Source: an uncultured Paraglaciecola sp.
GTDB taxonomy: Bacteria; Pseudomonadota; Gammaproteobacteria; Enterobacterales; Alteromonadaceae
Length of the DNA: 63,010 bases
Direction: 5' to 3'
Assembly: GCA_947498355.1 (NCBI GenBank)
Contig: CANMKA010000023.1
Coordinates: 1-63,010 of the forward strand
The translations under genes were made by a program, and so were the position numbers. The notes beneath the pieces were generated by a model, which ran no database searches, had not been told where the DNA came from, and was given only the letters and a program-made list of their open reading frames with translations. Positions 46,155 to 57,200 of the stretch are shown here, one piece after another (within the stretch, counting starts at the first letter, position 1; every line of letters starts with the position of its first letter).

Positions 46155-47554
46155 GCAATACGCTCCCTACCCCGTTCAAGCTTTCCCAAGGGGGATTCCT
46201 CCAAGGCAGCAACCACACACTCCATTTTGGCGCTTCGCGACCCTTTTACTAAAATATTGATATCGCACTGCTCAACCACCACTTGCTCATTCAAAAACTC
46301 AACCATTTGCGTGAGCTCGCTAAAATGCTTACCATTTTTACCAAACACAGCACTCGCACTCTGACTTAACACACCCAAACTATATAGTTCGTGTATCCCT
46401 TTTTCTTTGGCGTACTCACCCACTTTTTCATGGTAGTAACGCGACTTCTCACCTAGTTCAGCCATATCACCTAGTAGCAATATTTTGCGTCCCGCAAAGC
46501 TTGATAACAAATCGATAGCAGCGTTTACCGAGGCAACATTGGCGTTGTATGTGTCATCTAAAATCTTAACTTGATCAGTTAACTGCTTAACGTTGAGGCG
46601 ACCCGAAACTCGAGACATTAAACGCAAACCGTCACGCACATCTTCAAGGCTGGCACCGACTTCGATAGCCAAAGAGGCGGCAACCACAGCATTACTTACA
46701 TTATGCACACCGGGCACAGACAAGGTCACACCAATGCGCCCTTTAGGCGTCACTAAATCAAATTGAGCGCAACCATCAAGACCTAAAATAATATCATCAG
46801 CATAAAGGTCAGCAGTTTTTTCAGATGAAAAGGTTTGAACCTTGTTATATTTGAGCTTACCCAACCAATAATCTGCAAATTGGCTATCAGCGTTCACGAC
46901 AGCTAAGCCGTCATCAGGCAAACCTTTGAATATTTCACTTTTCGCTCTAGCCACACCCAATAAGCTACCAAATCCCTCTAGGTGAGACGCCGCGGCATTG
47001 ACTATAGTGGCCACATCTGGCTTGACTAAGTTAGTGGTGTAGGCGATTTCACCTAAATGGTTCGCCCCCATTTCAATAACAGCGAATTCGTGATGGCGCT
47101 CTAAACGCAACAAGGTCATGGGAACACCCAAATGATTGTTAAAGTTGCCATCAGTAGCCAATACTTTGCCTCGTCGAGACAAAATGGACGCAACCATTTC
47201 TTTTACTGTGGTTTTACCGCAACTGCCAGTAATACCAACGGTTTTTGGCGCCACCTCTGCTTTAACGGCCGCCCCCAGGGCTCCGAGCGCTAAATCAGTA
47301 TCTTCAACCAAAACGCAAGGCACGCTAGTCTCTAGCTGTTTGGAAACGATGGCGGCGACTGCGCCTTTATCTATGGCCTGTTGAATAAACTTATGTCCAT
47401 CAAAATTAGGGCCTTCTAGGGCTAAAAACAGGTCGCCAGCTTGAATCGTCCGCGTATCAGTACTCACTCCGGTTAACAGCAGACTCGCGTCGTACTCGCC
47501 AATAATGCGTCCATTTGCCTGCTCGGCAACCCAAGAAAGTGAAACTGGGATCAT
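46148..47554 (-). CDS. murF: UDP-MurNAc-tripeptide--D-Ala-D-Ala ligase MurF
   Basis: A 468-residue Mur ligase completing the pentapeptide. Visible: ATP loop [38 protein letters not shown] and [12 protein letters not shown]. It overlaps murE by 1 nt and mraY by 7 nt. Confidence 0.99.
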   Translation of the reverse strand: MIPVSLSWVAEQANGRIIGEYDASLLLTGVSTDTRTIQAGDLFLALEGPNFDGHKFIQQAIDKGAVAAIVSKQLETSVPCVLVEDTDLALGALGAAVKAEVAPKTVGITGSCGKTTVKEMVASILSRRGKVLATDGNFNNHLGVPMTLLRLERHHEFAVIEMGANHLGEIAYTTNLVKPDVATIVNAAASHLEGFGSLLGVARAKSEIFKGLPDDGLAVVNADSQFADYWLGKLKYNKVQTFSSEKTADLYADDIILGLDGCAQFDLVTPKGRIGVTLSVPGVHNVSNAVVAASLAIEVGASLEDVRDGLRLMSRVSGRLNVKQLTDQVKILDDTYNANVASVNAAIDLLSSFAGRKILLLGDMAELGEKSRYYHEKVGEYAKEKGIHELYSLGVLSQSASAVFGKNGKHFSELTQMVEFLNEQVVVEQCDINILVKGSRSAKMECVVAALEESPLGKLERGRERIAC

Positions 47555-49116
47555 TAACCCTTCCCCTTTAACAGTTGAGAAACATACTGGCGCTCATCAT
47601 ACGCCAGCCTCTGATTACCTATAATTTGGTATGGTTCGTGGCCTTTACCCGCCACTAATATCATGTCTTGTGCAGCATAAGTCTGGACCGCATCTTGAAT
47701 AGCCAATTTGCGATCATGTATAACCTTAATATTTTGAGCTTGCTGACACCCAGTTAAAATTTCTTGTGTAATGGACTCTGGGTCTTCGCCGCGCACATTA
47801 TCGTCGGTGATAATGACATGGTCTGCCAAACGCTCAGCAATTTCACCCATCATGGCCCGCTTCCCTTGGTCTCGGTCACCGCCACAACCAAAAATGCAGA
47901 CCAAACGACCTTGGCAATGTTGCTTAGCTGCCAACAAAGCCTGCTCAAGGCCATCTGGGGTGTGGGCGTAATCAACTATGATGGCGGGCTTAGTCGCCTG
48001 ATTAAACAGTTCCATGCGGCCTGCCACAGGTCGCAGTTTTTGCGCAATATAGGCCAAACTTTTTAGGCTATTACCTAGGCATAGCTGGCTACCAATTGCA
48101 GCCAACACATTGAGAGCATTAAATTTACCCATTAAGCCCAACTTTAATTCGCAGTGTCCCCATGAAGTATCAAGGGATAAGTGCATGCCTCGATGGGTAT
48201 AACGAATAGCCTTGGCGACACAGTATTTAGCTCCCTCAGCCTGAGTAAGGGACTCTCCCACTGTACCAAAAATCAATACTTGTACTTTAGGCGACACCTG
48301 AGACAACCAATTGGCTGCTTCAGGGTCGTTACCATTGATCACCAAAAATCTAAGCTCGGGTTGATTAAGCAGTAGTCTTTTCGCAGCGGCGTATTCGCTC
48401 ATAGTGCCGTGATAATCTAAATGGTCACGACTGAGGTTAGTCATTACCGCCACATCGGTTTTGATCGCGGCAATTCGTCTTTGAGTAAGCGCATGGGACG
48501 AGGCTTCTAAGGCCACCTGAGAGGTGCCTTCGGCCACAAAATCAGCTAACAAAGCCTGCATACTAATGGGATCGGGTGTGGTATTGATGGTTTCTTGGGC
48601 TGGCGCTATACCCACACCTCGATACACCCCTGCCCCTAAAGTACCAATGGTGGCGGCTTGTTCACCCAGTAAGTGCGCTAATTGGGCAATCAATTGCACT
48701 GTCGAAGTTTTACCGTTAGTTCCGGTCACCGCAGTCACAGATAATGAGTTAGCTGGCTGCTGATAAAAATGCCCAGCCAACGAAGAAATACTTTCACGTA
48801 GCTGATAAAACTGAATAATTAGGCTAGCGCCCTCAGTTCGTTGAATACCATGCTGGCGAGGTTCGTCACACTCCACCAAGATCAGACAAGTTTCAGCCTG
48901 AATTGCTTGGGGAATATAATCTCGACCATCTTGGTTGTGGCCTTTTATGGCAATAAAGCCACAATGAGTGCTGCCATCACGACTGTCTAGCGACAAACGG
49001 CTTAACATTAGATCTGGGCAATCAATACCAAAATGCGCCAACAAAGGTTTAATGTTTTGGTCAAACGCACCAGCAAATTGATTATCTACGCTCACCATAT
49101 CAACCTGCATTTGCAT
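47554..49116 (-). CDS. murE: UDP-MurNAc-tripeptide synthetase MurE
   Basis: A 520-residue Mur ligase adding the third residue, expected to be meso-diaminopimelate in this group. Visible: VTGTNGKTSTVQLI, LSRDHLDYHGTM, VDYAHTPDGLEQAL and the substrate-recognition motif DNVRGEDP, where the usual DNPR has V for P. The ATG lies inside the 3' end of ftsI (17-nt overlap); in-frame ATGs 6 and 18 nt later are alternatives. About 20-25 residues longer than E. coli MurE. Confidence 0.97.
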   Translation of the reverse strand: MQMQVDMVSVDNQFAGAFDQNIKPLLAHFGIDCPDLMLSRLSLDSRDGSTHCGFIAIKGHNQDGRDYIPQAIQAETCLILVECDEPRQHGIQRTEGASLIIQFYQLRESISSLAGHFYQQPANSLSVTAVTGTNGKTSTVQLIAQLAHLLGEQAATIGTLGAGVYRGVGIAPAQETINTTPDPISMQALLADFVAEGTSQVALEASSHALTQRRIAAIKTDVAVMTNLSRDHLDYHGTMSEYAAAKRLLLNQPELRFLVINGNDPEAANWLSQVSPKVQVLIFGTVGESLTQAEGAKYCVAKAIRYTHRGMHLSLDTSWGHCELKLGLMGKFNALNVLAAIGSQLCLGNSLKSLAYIAQKLRPVAGRMELFNQATKPAIIVDYAHTPDGLEQALLAAKQHCQGRLVCIFGCGGDRDQGKRAMMGEIAERLADHVIITDDNVRGEDPESITQEILTGCQQAQNIKVIHDRKLAIQDAVQTYAAQDMILVAGKGHEPYQIIGNQRLAYDERQYVSQLLKGKG

Positions 49117-50932
49117 CTCTCCCTTTGCTGGGCAAAGTTGCTAACGAAGACACAGTTTTATCGTCAGGGGGAACATTCAATAGCTGTAGACTTGCAGACA
49201 TAACCTCAGCAAATACCGGAGCCGCTGTGTGTCCAGCGTAGTAGTGTTCGCCCTTGGGTTCGTTAATCAGTATAACCACAGCCAATTGAGGGTCCGAGAC
49301 AGGTGCGACACCTGAGAAGATATTAACGTATTCGTCACCGTACCCATTTGCCTCGGCTTTGCGGCTGGTGCCGGTTTTTCCTGCCACTCGATATCCCGCA
49401 ATACTGGCTTTTTCTGCCGAACCGCCTTTTTTAACCACGCTTTCCATCATGGTTAACACTTGGCGCACTGCGCTCTCGCTGATCACCCTTTCTTGCTCGA
49501 CGGGTTGCTGAGGCTTAATAATACTGAGAGGTTTGTTTATCCCACCGTCACCTAACACGCTATACATGCGCGCCAACTGCAAGGCAGTGACCGAAATACC
49601 ATAACCAAAAGACAAAGTAGATAACTCGAAATCTGACCAACGATTTCGCTCGTTGAATATACCGTTACTCTCGCCCAATAAATTCGCGCCGCTATCACTC
49701 ATCAGGCCAACATTGTAGTAAGTGTCGATTAGAAACTCTTTAGGCACAGACAAGGCTAACTTTGAGGTGCCCATATTGCTCGATTTACGGATAATTTCGG
49801 TTAAATCGATTTTTCCGTAATTCCTCGAATCACGCACAATATTGCCACCTAGGTGCATCCAGCCCGGTGACGTATCAATAATGGTATCTGAATTAGCCGA
49901 CCCAAACTCTAAAGCACTCAATACTGCAAGGGGCTTAACCGCAGAGCCCGGCTCGTAAGCATCGGTCACAGCTCGGTTGCGAACTTTATGAGGTAACGCA
50001 CTAGACTTGTTATTTGGATTAAACGAGGGGCTGTTGGCCATAGCCAAAATTTCACCACTTTTAACATCAACAACAACCGCAGAGCCAGACGCCGCGCGAT
50101 AGTAACTGACCGCTTGTTTAATCGATTTATAGGCTATGGCTTGTATGCGCTGGTCTAGCGTTAATTGAATGTCTTGAGGCTTTTCACCTTCTTCAAATTC
50201 AAGCAATTCAACCATACGCCCTTTACCGTCACGTCTTATTTTTCGTGACCCTCGCGCCCCGGCTAACCATTTATTGTAAAGCTTCTCAATGCCTTCGATA
50301 CCTTCATCGTCAACATTGGTGAAACCCACTACGTGAGCCGACACCTCGCCGCTAGGGTAATAACGTCTGGACTCGTCACGTAAATGCACACCGGGCAACT
50401 TAAGTTGCTTAACGTAATCTGCCATAGCTGGCGATACTTGGCGTTGAATATAGACAAAGGTGTCACTCGGATCGCTCACTTTATCTTGTAGTCTGACGTA
50501 ATCTTGGCCAAGAATTTCAGCTAATGCACGCCATCGGGTTTGGTTAATATGTAGCGCTTTTTGCAAATCAAAATCTGGGTCTTTGGCCGCCTTTTGCTGC
50601 AATGCTTCGACATTTTTTGCGATAGCTTTTGGATCAGCCCACACGGCACGAACAGGTACACTCACCGCTAATTGCTGACCATTACGGTCGACAATTAAGC
50701 CACGATGCAAAGGATTTTCTTTTGTTCTAAGCGTGCGATTATCGCCCCTTTGAATAAGCAAATCGGGAGAAATAACCTGAATATAAACAGCCCTAATCCC
50801 TAACCCAACAAATACCAACAGGATCGCACCAATCACTACTACAAACCGCCAGTGTAGTAGCTCAGGCGAGCTATTTGGCTTAGCATGCACTCTTGATTGA
50901 GCCTTAGGCTTACGTCTATTGGTTTGGCTCAT
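49100..50932 (-). CDS. ftsI: septal transpeptidase FtsI (PBP3)
   Basis: A 610-residue class B penicillin-binding protein that crosslinks septal peptidoglycan with FtsW. N-terminal cytoplasmic tail, one membrane helix (about 29-50), a pedestal domain, and the transpeptidase motifs SxxK (SAVK in PGSAVKPL), SSN (SSNMGTS) and KTG (KTGTSRK). The C-terminal about 25 residues are a non-conserved tail. It overlaps ftsL by 4 nt. Confidence 0.98.
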   Translation of the reverse strand: MSQTNRRKPKAQSRVHAKPNSSPELLHWRFVVVIGAILLVFVGLGIRAVYIQVISPDLLIQRGDNRTLRTKENPLHRGLIVDRNGQQLAVSVPVRAVWADPKAIAKNVEALQQKAAKDPDFDLQKALHINQTRWRALAEILGQDYVRLQDKVSDPSDTFVYIQRQVSPAMADYVKQLKLPGVHLRDESRRYYPSGEVSAHVVGFTNVDDEGIEGIEKLYNKWLAGARGSRKIRRDGKGRMVELLEFEEGEKPQDIQLTLDQRIQAIAYKSIKQAVSYYRAASGSAVVVDVKSGEILAMANSPSFNPNNKSSALPHKVRNRAVTDAYEPGSAVKPLAVLSALEFGSANSDTIIDTSPGWMHLGGNIVRDSRNYGKIDLTEIIRKSSNMGTSKLALSVPKEFLIDTYYNVGLMSDSGANLLGESNGIFNERNRWSDFELSTLSFGYGISVTALQLARMYSVLGDGGINKPLSIIKPQQPVEQERVISESAVRQVLTMMESVVKKGGSAEKASIAGYRVAGKTGTSRKAEANGYGDEYVNIFSGVAPVSDPQLAVVILINEPKGEHYYAGHTAAPVFAEVMSASLQLLNVPPDDKTVSSLATLPSKGRDANAG

Positions 50933-51249
50933 TTGACCCTCACCACAATTTCATCTTTAGACGTAGGACGATGCATATCTAACTTAGTTTTTACTAAGTT
51001 TTCTATATGGTTATGTTCGGTCAAGGCACTTTGCTCTATGACCAAATGACGCCATTCTACGTCTAACTGATCTTGTTCTTGCATTAAGCGCTCAATGGCA
51101 ATAGACATCTGACGATTATGATGGGCACTCAAAATAACCAACCCCGCACTCCCTAGCACGGCTAAAAACAGCAAAACCCGCACAGGGTGGCGGGCTAAAT
51201 CAGCAAGAATAAAACTGAGCAAGTTAAAGTTGGTTTGGCCATATTTCAT
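50929..51249 (-). CDS. ftsL: cell division protein FtsL
   Basis: A 106-residue bitopic protein: short cytoplasmic part, membrane helix (about 22-41, [20 protein letters not shown]) and periplasmic coiled coil ([20 protein letters not shown]) that pairs with FtsB and activates FtsWI. Identified by size, layout and position between rsmH and ftsI; 4-nt overlaps on both sides. Confidence 0.95.
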   Translation of the reverse strand: MKYGQTNFNLLSFILADLARHPVRVLLFLAVLGSAGLVILSAHHNRQMSIAIERLMQEQDQLDVEWRHLVIEQSALTEHNHIENLVKTKLDMHRPTSKDEIVVRVK

Positions 51250-52181
51250 AGCTTCTCGGCCACCCTTAATACCGAGCTTCTAGCTCGGACGTTTTGCTCC
51301 AACTCATGCTTTGAGGGTTTAATCGCTTTGCCTACCGCTTTCATGGCTTTTGTGGCATCAATTTCGGCTTGCATTATGGGTAAGCCTGCTGGCACATCTA
51401 GCCCACGGCTTTGCTCTCTGACAAAACGTTTAACTAATCTATCTTCTAATGAATGAAAACTTATCACCGCAAGCCTGCCGCCTGGGGCGAGAGTTTTAAG
51501 AGCCGCTTTGAGTCCGGTTTTAATTTCATCCAGCTCGCTATTAATGTAAATACGGATCCCTTGAAAACTACGCGTAGCAGGATGCTTAAACTTATCCTTT
51601 ACCGGCACGGCCTCGTCAATCAAGTCTGCCAACTGCAAGGTAGTAGTAATGGGTGTGTTTTGACGGGTATTTACTATGGCATGAGCAATACGCTTACCAA
51701 ACTTCTCTTCACCAAATTCTTTAATCACTTGCGCAATGTCTTGCTCATCGGCTTTAGCCAACCACTCAGCAGCACTGATACCTTTACTGGTATCCATACG
51801 CATATCCAAAGGCCCCTCACGCATAAAGCTAAAACCGCGCTCTGCATCATCTAGTTGCGGCGACGACACACCTAAATCCATTAGGATCCCGTCAATTTTT
51901 CCTACTAAATCCAGTGATTCAGCGACCTCTTGCAAAGCCGAAAACGGACTATGATGAATACTAAATCTAGGGTCGGCCAATAACGGTGCAGCAGCGTCAA
52001 TGGCAGCGGGGTCACGGTCGATTGCGATAAGTCTGCCGTTATCCGACAATCGCTCTAAAATATGGCGAGAATGTCCGCCACGGCCGAATGTAGCATCTAA
52101 ATAAATGCCATCAGGTTTAATGTCTAGGCCCGTTAAAGACTCGTCTAGCAATACAGATAAATGGCGAAAAGTAGCGGTCAT
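51246..52181 (-). CDS. rsmH: 16S rRNA m4C1402 methyltransferase RsmH (MraW)
   Basis: A 311-residue SAM-dependent enzyme that N4-methylates C1402 of 16S rRNA in the ribosomal P site. Visible: [12 protein letters not shown] loop [28 protein letters not shown] and the C-terminal [15 protein letters not shown]. The ATG overlaps the mraZ stop codon by 1 nt. Confidence 0.99.
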   Translation of the reverse strand: MTATFRHLSVLLDESLTGLDIKPDGIYLDATFGRGGHSRHILERLSDNGRLIAIDRDPAAIDAAAPLLADPRFSIHHSPFSALQEVAESLDLVGKIDGILMDLGVSSPQLDDAERGFSFMREGPLDMRMDTSKGISAAEWLAKADEQDIAQVIKEFGEEKFGKRIAHAIVNTRQNTPITTTLQLADLIDEAVPVKDKFKHPATRSFQGIRIYINSELDEIKTGLKAALKTLAPGGRLAVISFHSLEDRLVKRFVREQSRGLDVPAGLPIMQAEIDATKAMKAVGKAIKPSKHELEQNVRARSSVLRVAEKL

Positions 52182-52639
52182 TAGAGGGAAAAGTCCTGCA
52201 GTCGTTCAGTTAATTCGAAATTGGCTTCTTGTTCTGTTGCGATATCTAACTCAATTTGTTGCTGCCAAATATCAGCATTCCAAATCTCAAATTTGTTAAA
52301 CTGTCCCACCAACATAATTTGTTTATCGAGTTTTGCGTGTTGACGCAGAGGGCCGCCAAGTAAAAAGCGCCCGCTTTTGTCCATTTCGCCTTCGCTGGCA
52401 TAGCCAAGCAGTAAGCGCTGCATGCGTCTTTCGTGGGGATTCATACTGGATAAACGACTGAGTTTTAACTCTATTTCTTCCCATTCAGGAAGGGGGTATA
52501 GCAATAAACAGGGTTGTTGAGTATCTATGGTACACACTAGCTGCCCCTGACAATCATCCAGCAGGGCTTGACGATACTTAGTTGGTATCGTTACTCGACC
52601 TTTTGTGTCTAGATTGATTGCACTGGCGCCGCGGAACAT
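52181..52639 (-). CDS. mraZ: transcriptional regulator MraZ
   Basis: A 152-residue double SpoVT/AbrB-fold protein that forms rings and represses the dcw operon. Both repeats are visible: [23 protein letters not shown] and the second with [16 protein letters not shown]. First gene of the 17-kb dcw operon; its binding boxes lie 70-103 bp upstream of the ATG. Confidence 0.98.
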   Translation of the reverse strand: MFRGASAINLDTKGRVTIPTKYRQALLDDCQGQLVCTIDTQQPCLLLYPLPEWEEIELKLSRLSSMNPHERRMQRLLLGYASEGEMDKSGRFLLGGPLRQHAKLDKQIMLVGQFNKFEIWNADIWQQQIELDIATEQEANFELTERLQDFSL

Positions 52640-52707
52640 TGCCCTACCCTTTATAAACTTTGTCGTTACTTGAATGAACTAGGATGGGTGATAATCAATA
52701 AATATAA

Positions 52708-52742
52708 TCCCGAATGATCCACTTTATACCACTTTTACCCAC
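52708..52742 (-). promoter_or_regulatory. MraZ operator: four TGGGN-type boxes
   Basis: On the minus strand GTGGG, GTGGT, GTGGA and CGGGA follow one another with exact 5-nt spacers (10-bp period). MraZ is known to bind TGGGN direct repeats with 5-nt spacers in its own promoter. The first box is perfect and the middle two carry one change each. The mraZ promoter must overlap or follow this stretch. Confidence 0.8.
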
Positions 52743-53087
52743 GAAACACAGTTTAGGTATCTGGCGACTATCATGTCAAGGACTAAAACGGCTGTTTTAT
52801 CGGGGTTTTTCGGGTATTACCACGAGTAAGAGTAGGAAGTGTATGAAATGCATACTAAAACCTCCCAGACGACGCCATTTGGCTACACTCTCAAATAAAT
52901 TTGAGGTCCGACAAGTCGCCCTGAAAACCTGTCCATTTCATGCTGTAAAACGGCACGACCCTGTTTGTCTGTCCAACTTCTAACGCGCTCCGTTTTTGTT
53001 AGAATTATCTCCACTAGCATGGAGATTAACGTCGCAATAAAACGTTTTCAGTAGCATACTAAAAAGTAACCTATCTACCACCTAACC
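52743..53087. other. 345-bp spacer between mraZ operator and galM
   Basis: No gene or hairpin terminator was recognised. It must contain the galM promoter, which I could not place. The short frames here have no ribosome site. Confidence 0.4.
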
Positions 53088-54155
53088 GTGCCTATGCTTA
53101 CCCAAACTGATTTTGAGCGCCACTCAAGTGGCCAAATGATTGTTAAATACACACTCACCAATCGCCTTGGTATGGCGGTATCGATACTCAATTTAGGGGC
53201 TATTATTCAAAGCATCACTCTGCCTACAAAGGGTAAAAACCTAGACTTAGTATTGGGTTTTGATTCCGTGGCAGAATACGAGCAAGACCAAAGCCATTTT
53301 GGGGCGATTGCAGGCCGCTATGCTAATCGCATAAAAAACGGAAAATTTAGCCTAAAAGGTCAGGCTTATCAGGTTTCTACAAACTTGGCAGGACATTGTT
53401 TACATGGTGGGCAATTTGGATTTAATCGCTATATTTGGCAACTGGATAGCCAGCAACACAGCGACCAACCCAGTATTACGTTGAGTATGACTAGCCCAGA
53501 CGATGACCAAGGCTTTCCGGGGCAATTAACCGCCAAAGTCCGTTACACTTTGTCCCAAGACAATCAGCTTAACATCGAATACTTTGCCAGCAGCGATAAA
53601 ACCACAATATTCAACCCTACTCAGCACAGCTACTTTAATTTAAATGGTCACGAACATGGCTCAGTAGCCAAGCACTCATTACAGTTAATGGCCTCGCACT
53701 ACACCCCAATAGACAAGACAGGGATCCCGACGGGTCAGATCGCCCCTGTGGTCGGCACCCCCTTTGATTTTACTCAGCCCCACACAATCGAGCAGGCCTT
53801 AGCTACCTCTCATCCTCAGCTTGCAATAGGCAACGGCCTAGATCACAACCTATGTTTAGACGGGTATTCGAATGCATCACACCAAGGGGTGTATGCGGGA
53901 CAAGTTAGTTCGGCGGATTCAGGCCTGAGCATGCAAATATATACCTCTATGCCTGGAGTACAAGTGTTTACCGCTAATCACATTGCAGGAACCAAAGGCA
54001 AAGGTGGGACGACATATCAAGCTCATCAAGGGCTATGCATCGAAACGCAGTTTTACCCCGATGCGCCCAATCAAAAAAACTTTGATTGCCCTATTTTAGA
54101 AGCAGGTGATGAGTTTTACTCCATCACGCAATACAAGTTTAACCAAACCCTCTAG
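53088..54155 (+). CDS. galM: aldose 1-epimerase (galactose mutarotase)
   Basis: A 355-residue cytoplasmic enzyme interconverting alpha and beta anomers of galactose or other aldoses. Visible: GAIAGRYANRIKNGKF, the catalytic His region QHSYFNLNGHE, DHNLCLDG and the catalytic Glu region CIETQFYPDAPN. Full length. The start is GTG (53088) or the ATG 6 nt later; neither has a good ribosome site. Single gene without other sugar genes nearby. Confidence 0.93.
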   Translation: MPMLTQTDFERHSSGQMIVKYTLTNRLGMAVSILNLGAIIQSITLPTKGKNLDLVLGFDSVAEYEQDQSHFGAIAGRYANRIKNGKFSLKGQAYQVSTNLAGHCLHGGQFGFNRYIWQLDSQQHSDQPSITLSMTSPDDDQGFPGQLTAKVRYTLSQDNQLNIEYFASSDKTTIFNPTQHSYFNLNGHEHGSVAKHSLQLMASHYTPIDKTGIPTGQIAPVVGTPFDFTQPHTIEQALATSHPQLAIGNGLDHNLCLDGYSNASHQGVYAGQVSSADSGLSMQIYTSMPGVQVFTANHIAGTKGKGGTTYQAHQGLCIETQFYPDAPNQKNFDCPILEAGDEFYSITQYKFNQTL

Positions 54156-54184
54156 TAGCAAATTAGCATACGTAGAGCACAACG

Positions 54185-54217
54185 AAAAAAGCCCTCTCAA
54201 ATAAATTGAGAGGGCTT
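54185..54217 (-). terminator. terminator of the duplicated lipoprotein gene (may also serve galM)
   Basis: A perfect 12-bp stem (54189-54200 with 54206-54217), loop ATAAA, followed on the minus strand by TTTTTTCG. It lies 40 nt after the lipoprotein stop codon and 33 nt after that of galM. Confidence 0.85.
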
Positions 54218-54256
54218 CGGTTCATACCTAGCTCGGAGCAGAAGCTGCCCTCATCC

Positions 54257-57200
54257 TTATTGAGCTGGCTTCACCGTAAAACTGCCGGTTCTGTGTGTTG
54301 ACACTGTCCATCCATCAAATTGACGATTGGATATTGCTCCGCCTCGCACAGCACCTATATGAGTCAAATCGTAACCGCCTGTATCTTCAGCGACATCTGC
54401 ATTGAAATCCGACTCTGTCATAAAGAATGGAGAACGGGTATCGTCGCTATCTACTGTGCCGTCGGTATTGGTATCGCCGTCTAAGAAACCATTTAGGGCA
54501 TTGCTGTCAGCCGCCAAACCGTTGCTTAGGCCGCGAATATTGTTCAGGTACCAACCTGAGGTAAAGTGATTGCGTCTTTCTGCTATCTCTCCAGTAAACT
54601 GAATACCGCCTGCATTATCAGCAAAGGCTGTATTAGCCGAAGACAAAGCCCCGCCTGCACCGTTGTAGTAAACAATACCGTCGCCATTACTGTTATTGGC
54701 TGCAATCACGCCAGCAGGAAACCCAGTTGAGCCTGTGCGTACTACCCCAAAGTTGCCATTCGGACCAGCTTCATTGGCACAGTGAACTCCGTCGATATAA
54801 GTTGGACCGGGCAAGCTAGTGTCGATTGCCGACAAGTCAGCTGCACTATCGGCTTCGAAGCATCCATTGCGGAAATTAGCAATTAGCACGTTAGCCATAC
54901 GAACTTGGTCGGTATTGTCGGCAAACAAAATTCCAAACTCGTTAACACTGCTATCGCCGCCTGTACTTTGATTATCACGACCAATCAAAGAAACATTGAC
55001 CAATCTAGGGTTTGAATTACCCGTTAAGGTCTCGCTGGCGTAAATCCCCGCTCGTCCAGTGCTACCATCTGTGTCGCGGTTGTGGATAACCATCAAGTCT
55101 TTTATCAAGCCGCTAAAGTCTCGATACCACACGCCATCTCGCTCAGCACCTGTGACTAATATCCAAGATAATCTAGGGTCGCCATTGACAATATGTAAGC
55201 CGTCTCGTGCAGAGTCATGAGACTGAACAAAGGTCAAACGCGTGGTTTTATCTACACCATTAAGCACTAAATTGTCTTGGTAGGTATTGGTTGCACCATC
55301 TATTGTTACCGCAACTGGCGCGCCACCTTCGGCGACTACTACGTAATCCAATGTATTAGCACCCTGCTCACCCGACAAACCGGTTAAGCCATTGTACCCG
55401 CGTAAATACAGACCACCCCATTCACCGCTGCCACTGATTTCACTGTCGTCAGAGGTAAAGCGAATTGGACGCGCACTGGTACCTTGAGCATTTAACGCAG
55501 AACCAGGCCAAACAACTAGGTGGTCGACTTGGTCTTGATTGTCGCCAAAGATACGTGTGCCAGCTTGGATACCTAAAGTTGCAAACGTAGAGGCATTCCC
55601 CACTTGTAGGCCACCTTCAAGTTCCCAGTCGATGTTACTGGTAAGCTCGGCGTCTGAACTAACCGTACCAGATATTTGACATCTATCTCGTCCAGCATTT
55701 TTATCGAGAGGCGTAACCTGAGCGCCACCTACATCTGCTGGGCAAGATGAAGCCCCCACTAATGCAGGATTAATCCCTACAACAAAACCTTCATCACTGC
55801 CTGTTGCAACTGTCCAGCCATCAAATTGAGTGTGCTCAGTAGAACCACTTCTGACTGCGCCTATATGGGTGAGGTCGTAACCACCGGTATTGCCCGCGAC
55901 ATCTTGATTGAACTCGGTGTCACTCATAAAGAAAGGTGACCGCGTGTCACTGGCATCGACTACATTGTCGGCATTGGTGTCACCGTCTAAAAAGGCATTA
56001 AGAGAAGTAGAATCGGCCACTAAACCGTTGGCAATACCACCTATGTTATTCAGATACCAACTTGAGGTGAAGTTATTGCTTCTGTCGGCAATTTCGCCTG
56101 TGAAAGTCACACCATTTACCGCGCCGTTGTAATACACAATCCCGTCACCGTTAATGCTGTTGTTGCTCGCAATCACTCCCTCAGGGAAGCCCACACTACC
56201 TTGACGGACCATACCAAATTGACCGTTTGGCCCTGCTTCGTTGGCACAGTGCACCCCATCAATATAAGTTGGCCCAGGCACGCTAACGTCTATGCCAGAT
56301 AAGTCGGCTGCACTATCGGCTTCAAAGCAGCCATTTCTGAAGTTTGTAATCAACACGTTGGCCATGCGCACTTGATCAGTGTTATCGGCGAATAAAATAC
56401 CAAATTCGTTGGCGTCTGCTGCCCCCGCCACACTGCTATTGTCGCGCCCGACTAAGGTCACATTGACTAATCTTGGGTTAGAGTTGCCGGCAACCGTTTC
56501 ACTCGCATAAATACCAGCACGGCCCGAACTACCATCGGCATCACGATTATGGATCACCATTAAGTCTTTTACTAAGCCAGTAAAATCTCGATACCACAGC
56601 CCATCTCGCTGGGCACCTGTAGCAAGTATCCAAGACAACCTTGGGTCTCCATTGCGGATTTGCAAACCGTCTCTGGCAGAATTATGAGACTGCACAAAAC
56701 TCAACCGCGTACTGCTGTCTACGCCATTTAATACTAAGTTGTCTTGGTAATTCGCGGTGGTACCATCAATTTCTACACTCACTGGCGCGCCACCTTCGGC
56801 AACCACCACATAGTCAAGGCGGTTTTCGCCTTGCGTACCTGTTAAGTTAGGCAACCCATTATAACCCCGTAAAAACAATCCTCCCCATTCTGCGCTGCCT
56901 TCAACTCCAGCATCGTCAGATAAGAAATGAATAGGTGAGGCTTTAGTACCATCTGCTTGCATAGCAGAGCCTGGCCAAACTACTATATGATCGTTGCCCG
57001 ACCCTCTAACCTGAGTACCAGCATTAACCGTTAGCGTGACTTGAGAGGTATCGCCGCCAATATAGAAAGCATTATTTAAATACCAGGTTTTGTCTGCACT
57101 AAGGGTTGCATCTTGGAGTAGTCGGCCACCAATTTCGCAAATGTCGTTGCCTAAATCTGTCGCGATTAAGTTGCCAACTGCAGGGCAGCTATTAGTGGTT

